Notes under the pieces: generated by a model | The model's database searches: none | Seen by the model: the letters and a program-made list of their open reading frames with translations, nothing else | Told to the model about the DNA's origin: nothing | Origin: Psoroptes ovis | Taxonomy: Eukaryota; Arthropoda; Arachnida; Sarcoptiformes; Psoroptidae | Direction of reading: 5' to 3' | Length of the DNA: 64,000 bases | Assembly (NCBI GenBank): GCA_002943765.1 | Contig: PQWQ01000001.1 | Location: 4,499,501-4,563,500, forward strand | Program-made: the position numbers and the translations under genes | Shown: piece by piece, positions 57,578-64,000 of the stretch | Layout of the letters: every line of letters begins with the position of its first letter | Numbering within the stretch: the first letter of the stretch is position 1

Positions 57578-60577
57578 CCTCCCCACCCCTATTTTGAATT
57601 CATTAGGATTGTAATAGAGTCTTAATTTTTTCGTATTTACGATTTCTGATTTTTTCTTTGTTGGTTGATTCGTTCGATTGATTTCAACGTTTTGTTCTGA
57701 TATAATCGATAAGATTTTATATGGCCCTTCCATGACCGGGGTCAATTTCCCATTATTAGGATGCCAAGCCACTTCCACCAACACTTCATCACCAACTTTG
57801 AAATTTGGTGGTCGATATTTTCTGTCATAAATTTCTTGATTTTTATTATGAAATTGATCACTACGTTCATTTGCGATTTGTCTGGCTCGTTCAATTGTCG
57901 GTTGATCATTAATTGTTAATTGTTCATATGGTACAATCCCATATAAAAGATATGCAGGTGAAAAACCAGTTATATCATGTAATGTATTATTATATTCTTT
58001 GATGATTTTGTCCATTAATGTTGTCCATGTTCTGATTTTGATTTGTGGATCATTTATTTTACATCTCAATCTCTTCATCAATTCTTGATTAGTCCGTTCA
58101 TTCAAACCATTACATTTCGGGTTTGCCGCTGACGTTAGTAAACGTTTGATGTTGTTACTTTGTAAAAATTTATGATATCTTTGTGACAAAAACGCTGGTG
58201 CTCGATCGGTCAGAATTTGTTTTACTGGTCCTAAGCTTATAATTTGTTTCACAATTTCTATATATGTTTCAGTTGATGTCGATGTATGTGGAAAAGCCCA
58301 CGCATATCTTGTACAATGATCTATCACTAAATGAACCAAATTTTTACGTGAACCATATTTACCTAAACCGCTTATTGTATCAATCGATATTAAATCAAAT
58401 GGTTGATGTGCTGGAGGTAACGTTCCAAGCATTGAATATTTCTTTTCTTTGAATTTTTTATTTTTCTGACAAACATCACAGTGTTTTACATAATTACTGA
58501 TGTCATTGTACAAATTTGACCAATAATATGTCGGCGAAATTGTAGCAATCATTTTCTTTGTACCAATGTGACCAAAACGCTCATGACTCTCTTGCAAAAT
58601 TTTAAGTTTCAATGATTCTGGAACAATAATTTTCGTTAGTCCATGTCGATTTCTGACATGCAGTCCATTGATTTTTTCAAATTTATTAATACCATTCATT
58701 TTTTGTTGTTCTCGTTGAATTTCTTCTTTACTTATCAAATTAACCTTGACCATTGATGCTCTTGATAAAGCATCTGCTTCATAATTAGTTGACCCTTTCT
58801 TATATTTAATTATAAGATCGTACATAGATACACGCAATGACCATCTAAAAAGACGACCCGTTAAATTTTTACAAGATTTTAACCATTGCAAAGCGGCGTG
58901 GTCAGTTACAATTGTGGTCACATTTCCATGAATATAACAATGCCACTTTTTGAGAGCTTCAACAATTGATAAACACTCTAATTCAGTAATTGTATAATTT
59001 ACTTCGTGTTTTTGTAATTTCCTTGAATAATATGCAATTGGCAATTCTTCGTTATTAGAATGTTGTTGTTTGATTACAGCGCCAATGCCGGTTTTACTTG
59101 CATCACAATAAATGATTGTCGGTAATTCTGGATTGTAAATATTCAAAATTGGATGCTTAGTCAAACTTTCTTTAAGTTTAATGAATGATCGTTCACATTC
59201 ATCTGACCAAAACCATGGGCAATCTTTTGCCAATAAATCTGTTAATGGTTTGCGTATGATCGCATGATTATTGATATATTTATGATAGACATTTTCCATG
59301 CCTAAAAATCGTTGTAATTCTTTAACATTTTTTGGTGTCGGATAATTTTCGATTGATTTAATATTTTCATAACTTGGCTGAACACAATTATATGAAATCC
59401 GATGACCAAGATAATCAATTTCCTGCATTGCGAAATGACATTTGCTTGGTTTTAGCTTGATATTTTCTTTTTCACATGCTAACAATACTCTTGATACATC
59501 TTCCAAATGATCATTGAAATTATCACTGAAAATTATTATATCATCAAAATAATTTTCAACATTTTTTAATTTATGTTTCATTATGATTTGTCTGATAGCC
59601 CTTTGGAAAGTTGCTGGTGCATTTTTTAGTCCGAAAGGCATCACAACCCATTCCAAATGTTGATTATGAGTGGAAAAAGCGGTTTTTGCGATATCTTCTG
59701 GATGCATTTGAATATGCCAATAACCATTTGCAACGTCCAACTTTGAAAAATATTTTTTATTACATAACTTATCAATGATTTCTTCAATAATTGGAATTGG
59801 CTGCTTATCAGTTATTGTGGCATCGTTTAACTTCCTGTAATCAATACACATTCTCGTCTTTCCCTCTCCCTTTTTCTCCGCCAAAGTAATTGGAAAAGAA
59901 TATGGAGATGTTGATGGACGAACCAGATTTTGTTTCAACAAATTTTCTATGGTATCATCAATCACCTTTTGTTCTTTCTGAGACGTGCGATATGGTCTTT
60001 GGTAAATCGGAATTTCATTTTTCAATTCAATACGATGATATAGGTGTTTATATTGTCCTACATCACTTTTCGATTGTGCAAATGTATTAAATTTGCTAAT
60101 TGTTTCCATTAATTGTTTTTGTTGATTATTAGTTAACTTTGGATTAATATGGAAACTTTGTTGAATGTTGAAACATTTTTTCTTTTCTTTTCTTTTTACT
60201 ATTTTGCAATTATTGATGGTTAAATCATTTTGTCTCAAATTATTGTTGTTGAGATCCAGATTCAAATCAAATAATTGACTGGAATCTAAGCCCAGCAGTA
60301 GATCAGTGGTAAGATTTCTGATCACGTGAACTTCAATATTTCTAGTAATCCTTCCAATTTGAAGATTTACACGTACGCGACCCAATGATTGTGTAATATT
60401 GTCGAGTTGACGAATATTAATTTTTGAATTATTAATTATTTGTAATTGCAATTTATTGAATAGGCTTTTAGAAATACAAGTAATTTCTGCTCCCGTATCG
60501 ATAAAAGCTTTGATTGGTTTATTATTAATAATGCAATTAAAATAAATTAAACCATTGGGTCGCTGTCTACGTTTTTT
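57563..60577 (-). CDS. pol: Retrotransposon pol polyprotein (Ty3/gypsy type), reached by -1 frameshift
   Basis: The frame is open from the frameshift site (60571-60577) to a stop at 57563, about 1000 residues; there is no suitable ATG. Domains in order: aspartic protease with FIDTGAEITC near the start; RT with LDVANGYW, MPFGLKNAPATFQR and the catalytic box YFDD; RNase H with YCDAS, ELECL, TDHAALQWL and ADALSR; integrase with an HHCC zinc finger (HERFGH ... CDVCQKN) and the DDE residues in SIDTISG, LTDRAPAF and NERTNQE. All catalytic residues are present. The Phe in YFDD replaces the Leu or Val more often seen. The product would be cut by its own protease. The last codons, and the stop, lie in the 3' LTR. 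Confidence 0.95.
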   Translation of the reverse strand, partial: KKRRQRPNGLIYFNCIINNKPIKAFIDTGAEITCISKSLFNKLQLQIINNSKINIRQLDNITQSLGRVRVNLQIGRITRNIEVHVIRNLTTDLLLGLDSSQLFDLNLDLNNNNLRQNDLTINNCKIVKRKEKKKCFNIQQSFHINPKLTNNQQKQLMETISKFNTFAQSKSDVGQYKHLYHRIELKNEIPIYQRPYRTSQKEQKVIDDTIENLLKQNLVRPSTSPYSFPITLAEKKGEGKTRMCIDYRKLNDATITDKQPIPIIEEIIDKLCNKKYFSKLDVANGYWHIQMHPEDIAKTAFSTHNQHLEWVVMPFGLKNAPATFQRAIRQIIMKHKLKNVENYFDDIIIFSDNFNDHLEDVSRVLLACEKENIKLKPSKCHFAMQEIDYLGHRISYNCVQPSYENIKSIENYPTPKNVKELQRFLGMENVYHKYINNHAIIRKPLTDLLAKDCPWFWSDECERSFIKLKESLTKHPILNIYNPELPTIIYCDASKTGIGAVIKQQHSNNEELPIAYYSRKLQKHEVNYTITELECLSIVEALKKWHCYIHGNVTTIVTDHAALQWLKSCKNLTGRLFRWSLRVSMYDLIIKYKKGSTNYEADALSRASMVKVNLISKEEIQREQQKMNGINKFEKINGLHVRNRHGLTKIIVPESLKLKILQESHERFGHIGTKKMIATISPTYYWSNLYNDISNYVKHCDVCQKNKKFKEKKYSMLGTLPPAHQPFDLISIDTISGLGKYGSRKNLVHLVIDHCTRYAWAFPHTSTSTETYIEIVKQIISLGPVKQILTDRAPAFLSQRYHKFLQSNNIKRLLTSAANPKCNGLNERTNQELMKRLRCKINDPQIKIRTWTTLMDKIIKEYNNTLHDITGFSPAYLLYGIVPYEQLTINDQPTIERARQIANERSDQFHNKNQEIYDRKYRPPNFKVGDEVLVEVAWHPNNGKLTPVMEGPYKILSIISEQNVEINRTNQPTKKKSEIVNTKKLRLYYNPNEFKIGVGRCHAN
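57578..57592 (-). other. Polypurine tract of the retrotransposon
   Basis: On the minus strand AGGGGTGGGGAGGTG lies directly before the 3' LTR start TGTCACG. This is the expected position of the primer for plus-strand DNA synthesis. It is also coding (end of pol). Confidence 0.85.
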
Positions 60578-61656
60578 GTCGAAGTTTGGACTGTAATTTT
60601 TTGATCATTCACACATATAACTTCAGCATGACGGCCACCACATCTTTTACATTTGTATCTGGATCGACACGTTTCCATTGAATGATTATTTCTCAAACAT
60701 AAAAAACATAATCGATGTTTTCTAGCCATATCTCGGCGAATCTTATTGTTTAGATTATTAGCATTACAAAAAATGGTTCTGTGATTGCCTTTGCAAAAAA
60801 TACAGCTAGAAGGCATCGAATAATTGACCATTTTTTCTTTTACTGGCAAATTTAATGAAATGTGATTGTTGACAGATTTTTCAAAATATCTAATAAGCTG
60901 TTCACAAGTTTCACCATTATCCACAGCATTTTTAGAATACCATTTTGACAAAAAAGCTGGTCTAATTATTCGTTCCACAGTGACTTTGTCTATATTATGG
61001 TCAATTACTTGTTGATATAAATTTGTCATTTCATCTACTGTTTGTTGCATCTGGTCAATATCATTTTCATTTACCATTGGAACTGAATTAATTGCATGAA
61101 GTATTTTATTCAATATACGATCATGATTACGATATCTGTTTTCCAATCGTTCTTTGGCCATTTGATAATTAGTCTCAGTTTCGGCTAGTTCATTAACCAA
61201 TTTTGCTGGTTCATCTTTCAATAATGATTTCAATATGAAAAATTTTTCAACTGACGACAAATTTTGATCTCTGTCAACAACGTTGACAAATTCTCGATAA
61301 AATCTATTAAAATGTAATATTTCTCCATCAAAATTTGGCAAGAAACGTTTCTGATATTGCACGTGGTGGTTGCCATATTGTTCGTTTGATTCTGTTAACG
61401 TCGTTACTGGTGTTGGCTGGAAATATTCTAATAATAATTTACATTTATCCACATATTCTTCATCTTTTTCATTGTAACTAACTCCATTTCCAACTAGTTC
61501 TTCGTTAATATCCACCAATTCAACAATTAATGTCTTGACTTCATCTTGCTTGTCTTTCTTTAATAGATTAAGATAAGCATGATTTGCATAAACTGTAATT
61601 TTTTGTTGCAAATTACTTTTTTGCGATAAAAGTCGATTAATTTTCTCAACTTCCAT
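60547..61656 (-). CDS. gag: Retrotransposon gag with DUF1759-like region and three zinc knuckles
   Basis: 369 residues from the ATG at the complement of 61654-61656, only 24 nt after the 5' LTR. The middle part (FLPNFDGEILHFNRFYREF, VEKFFILKSLLKDEPAKLV, YQMAKERLENRYRN) has the pattern of DUF1759, typical of BEL/Pao gag proteins. The C-terminal part has three Cys/His clusters: CIFCKGNHRTIFC, CFLCLRNNHSMETC and CKRCGGRHAEVIC, again in BEL/Pao style rather than the single CCHC of many Ty3/gypsy gags. Gag would assemble particles and bind the RNA. The frame stops at 60547, 24 nt after the slippery heptamer, which lies inside the gag frame. The class assignment of the gag domain is by eye. Confidence 0.85.
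   Translation of the reverse strand: MEVEKINRLLSQKSNLQQKITVYANHAYLNLLKKDKQDEVKTLIVELVDINEELVGNGVSYNEKDEEYVDKCKLLLEYFQPTPVTTLTESNEQYGNHHVQYQKRFLPNFDGEILHFNRFYREFVNVVDRDQNLSSVEKFFILKSLLKDEPAKLVNELAETETNYQMAKERLENRYRNHDRILNKILHAINSVPMVNENDIDQMQQTVDEMTNLYQQVIDHNIDKVTVERIIRPAFLSKWYSKNAVDNGETCEQLIRYFEKSVNNHISLNLPVKEKMVNYSMPSSCIFCKGNHRTIFCNANNLNNKIRRDMARKHRLCFLCLRNNHSMETCRSRYKCKRCGGRHAEVICVNDQKITVQTSTKNVDSDPMV
60571..60577 (-). promoter_or_regulatory. -1 ribosomal frameshift site (A AAA AAC)
   Basis: The gag frame reads ACA AAA AAC, a classic X-XXY-YYZ heptamer, 24 nt before the gag stop. Shifting back by one base enters the pol frame, which is then open through protease to the end. This explains the missing ATG of pol. 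Confidence 0.85.
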
Positions 61657-61680
61657 TTCAAAGAAAATCCTGTTGGCTTA

Positions 61681-61787
61681 TGTCAACGTTAGAATTTTAT
61701 TATACAATTTAACATTCTATATATAATCATAAAATATATTAAATTAACAACAATTGATTCAAATATATTAATTTAATTGGCGTGACA
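61681..61787 (-). repeat. 5' LTR of the retrotransposon (107 bp)
   Basis: Appears identical to the other LTR over 107 bp. It begins TGTCACGCC (at 61787) and ends CGTTGACA (at 61681). The TATATA target copy follows at 61788-61793. Confidence 0.93.
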
Positions 61788-64000
61788 TATATATGTCACG
61801 GTTTTCAATCGTAACTTTGATCGGAATTTACACAAATTGGACTTAATTTTAAATTTATTTTATTCATAAAAGTATATGAAAAATATTATACAAAACAAGC
61901 ATGTTGTTTGCTTGACATAAAAACAACAAGTGTTTTTTAAAGGTCAGTTGTTGACCAGTTAAATAGCCAGGGCCATGAAAATGGCCGTTTGTTGTTTTGA
62001 TATTAACCTTGCAGGTTATTCATCGAAGCATGCGTAATATGCTTCACATATATTCTGCAGACAAATACCTGTTGTGAAAATTGAAATTTCAAATTTATTT
62101 TATTTCAAATTTTAATTATTAATCACAGACTAACAAACAAACAAAAACAGATGAAAATAAATATTGATTGCCCTGCAGGTATTTGATTTGAAAATCTTTC
62201 TTATTTCCAATTTTTATTTTTTCGATTTAAAAAATTACATTGATTTTACCCGAAATAAACAATTGATTTACAATCGATTTTACACAGGTGAATTTTGAAT
62301 ATTATTTCGATAATTTTCATTTCCCAAAATTAAATATTTTGTCAATTTGTAACCATTCAATAAAACTATAATCATAATTCATGTCTATCTTTAATATGTG
62401 AATATATGTGAGCATATAATGCACGATATGACGCCGCCGTCGTATGCAAAATATATGCATACGCAAAGAGATAAATGTTAATGAACTTTTCTTGACTTGT
62501 GGTACCCAAATATATTTGATTAGTAATTTAGTGGTGTTTTTGATTGGCCAAAAAAAAAAAACGAAAACCAAAGAAACGACGAAAAACAAAATTAAGGCAA
62601 TTGACTTTATTTATTTGTAATAATCAAGATTCATTATCTATGTTTGATTATGACTATCTATCTATTATCATCAGTGTGATATATGTGAATATGTACAGAT
62701 AAATAATAAATATGTGTACAGATAAACATGTGCGTGAACAATATTGAAAAATACCGGGGCAAAACGATGTATCAATAATATTTGTATTTGAATGAATTAT
62801 TCGATTTAATATTAAGTCATATATCAATTTCGATTGAAATTACCAAAAATTGGTATAATGATAATTATATACGCGCGTGTTCTAATTTTGAAAAATTCAT
62901 TGATTTCGATTCAATTTCAATGAATTCAGAATTGATTCGTGTTTGTTTTACTGTTTTTCACTCTCGAAATTCATACCAAATGAGTAATGAGACAAAAACA
63001 AAACACCAATACAACAACAACAACGAAAGATAGATACTCGAGTAACCATAGGGCCAAAAATAAATATAAATGTTAATGGTTTTTTTCCAATTGGTTAGGA
63101 TCATGATTTAGCTGGAATAATGGCTTGAAAATTTCGTTTGATGATATGAGAGTAAAAGATATTTATTTATTTATTTCTATTCATTTACTTGTGTCACTAT
63201 GGTTTCGAAAATCAATCAATTTTGCCAAATAATATGAATATGAAGAAATGAAAAATGAGAAACATAATGATGATTGACAATTGTCATCGACGCTGTGGTT
63301 GTTGTTGTCACAATTGTCAGATTACAAAGAATTACACACACAGAAAAGTCTACCTGACCCTATGTGTGTGTGTGCGCTCATACAAGGTACATACCTTGTG
63401 TTTGCACATATAGCATTTGAAATATTTTGGAGAAAAAAAATGTGAAAAACTGTTGATGAAATCTTTATGATGAATCTTTACAAAAATAAATTAGCCGATA
63501 ATCACATACATTTATGATTTTGAAAAATGTTTTTGAAAAGTTTTTCTTCGGAAATTTTCAATTTTTAGGCTCTTTTGAGCAAATTACCCTATCACACCCA
63601 CCTAAGACTAGGGTTTTTCGCTAGAAAATCATGGAAAATCATGGAACAAAGAATGATTTCATGGTTTATTGATTATTATCATCATCATCATCATCATATG
63701 TTGGTTGTTTTAGCGTTAAACGATTCAACGAAAGAAACATATGATTGTATTTGTTTTATTAATATTATTACGACGTCGAAAGGCTATTGAACACATAGAG
63801 AATCATTGCTGCAATGAGAAATTGCAAATAGAAACATAATGGGGAAGAATAAAACAATGATAATAATTTATATGACATTTGTTTTTTATTATCCAAAAAA
63901 AGTTTTTCAAAAAAAAAAAAAAAAAATTCATTTGATTTTGTTTCATACAGAAAACTATCAAACAAAAAACAAAGTAATACAAAATAATGGAATGAATGAC
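61788..64000. other. Non-coding sequence at the right end
   Basis: 61,794-62,200 is less AT-rich and begins TGTCACGG, similar to the LTR start. It contains an inverted pair CAAATACCTG/CAGGTATTTG (62067-62076 and about 62174-62183) and the inverted GGTCA-GTTGT-TGACC near 61942-61956. The remainder is AT-rich with repeats and an imperfect palindrome at 63382-63399. No supported ORF or RNA gene. Confidence 0.5.

Larger units (their letters stand above)
57471..61787 (-). mobile_element. Complete LTR retrotransposon with Ty3/gypsy-type pol, minus strand
   Basis: 4.3 kb bounded by two 107-bp direct repeats that look identical, flanked by TATATA on both sides (57465-57470 and 61788-61793). From 5' to 3' on the minus strand: LTR, a 24-nt leader, gag, a frameshift site, pol (protease, RT, RNase H, integrase), a purine tract, LTR. 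All frames are open. The order RT-RNase H-integrase places pol with Ty3/gypsy. No env frame is present. Identical LTRs and an intact target duplication indicate a recent insertion. No clear TGG-type tRNA primer site follows the 5' LTR. The element may be active; no expression evidence is available here. Confidence 0.95.

Noticed and set aside
58264..60090. Short plus-strand frames inside the retrotransposon
   Set aside because: Antisense to the intact pol frame; no independent signals.

Overview
The window looks like nuclear DNA of a small arthropod, most likely an acariform (astigmatid, Dermatophagoides-like) mite. It is very AT-rich, and the genes carry tiny GT-AG introns (about 57 to 90 nt). 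Intergenic spacers in the first part are short, the proteins have Asn/Gln/Ser-rich tracts, and the gene set is typically metazoan (PAK4, ERR, ASF1, BRMS1, MCRS1). A UDP-glycosyltransferase without a signal peptide also fits mites. The species assignment is inference.

Region 1 (1-27.2 kb) is gene-dense and mixes strands. In order it holds: a UGT running off the left edge (-), an Ig-domain membrane protein (+), EIF1AD (-), a kinectin/RRBP1-like ER coiled-coil protein (+), a four-TM protein (+), a Lys/Arg/Ser-rich protein (-), METTL26 (+), ASF1 (-), NUP54 (+), ARFRP1 (+), a small geminin-like acidic protein (-), BRMS1-like (+), a divergent TBP (-), MCRS1 (-), a PAK4-class kinase (+) and adenylosuccinate lyase (-). 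Genes are packed as divergent pairs sharing promoters (ASF1/NUP54, geminin-like/BRMS1-like, MCRS1/PAK4) and convergent pairs about 100 to 250 bp apart. Chromatin and transcription functions are frequent (ASF1, BRMS1-like, TBP-like, MCRS1).

Region 2 (27.2-57.4 kb) is a gene desert interrupted only by a six-exon estrogen-related receptor gene (ERR, 42.15-44.27 kb). The desert holds five copies of an 84-bp mariner-type hairpin MITE, a near-perfect 368-bp foldback element, one end of a hAT-like element and microsatellites. It also holds CTCF-like motifs on both sides of ERR, a palindromic NRF1-like site, and a cluster of nuclear-receptor half-sites 10 kb upstream of ERR.

Region 3 (57.4-64 kb) holds an intact 4.3-kb LTR retrotransposon on the minus strand. 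Its two 107-bp LTRs look identical by eye, with a TATATA target duplication. A gag resembling the BEL/Pao DUF1759 type is joined by an A-AAA-AAC minus-1 frameshift site to a Ty3/gypsy-type pol. The rest is AT-rich sequence without recognisable genes.

Exon boundaries were chosen by hand from GT-AG sites, reading phase and family similarity; no alignment or search was run.
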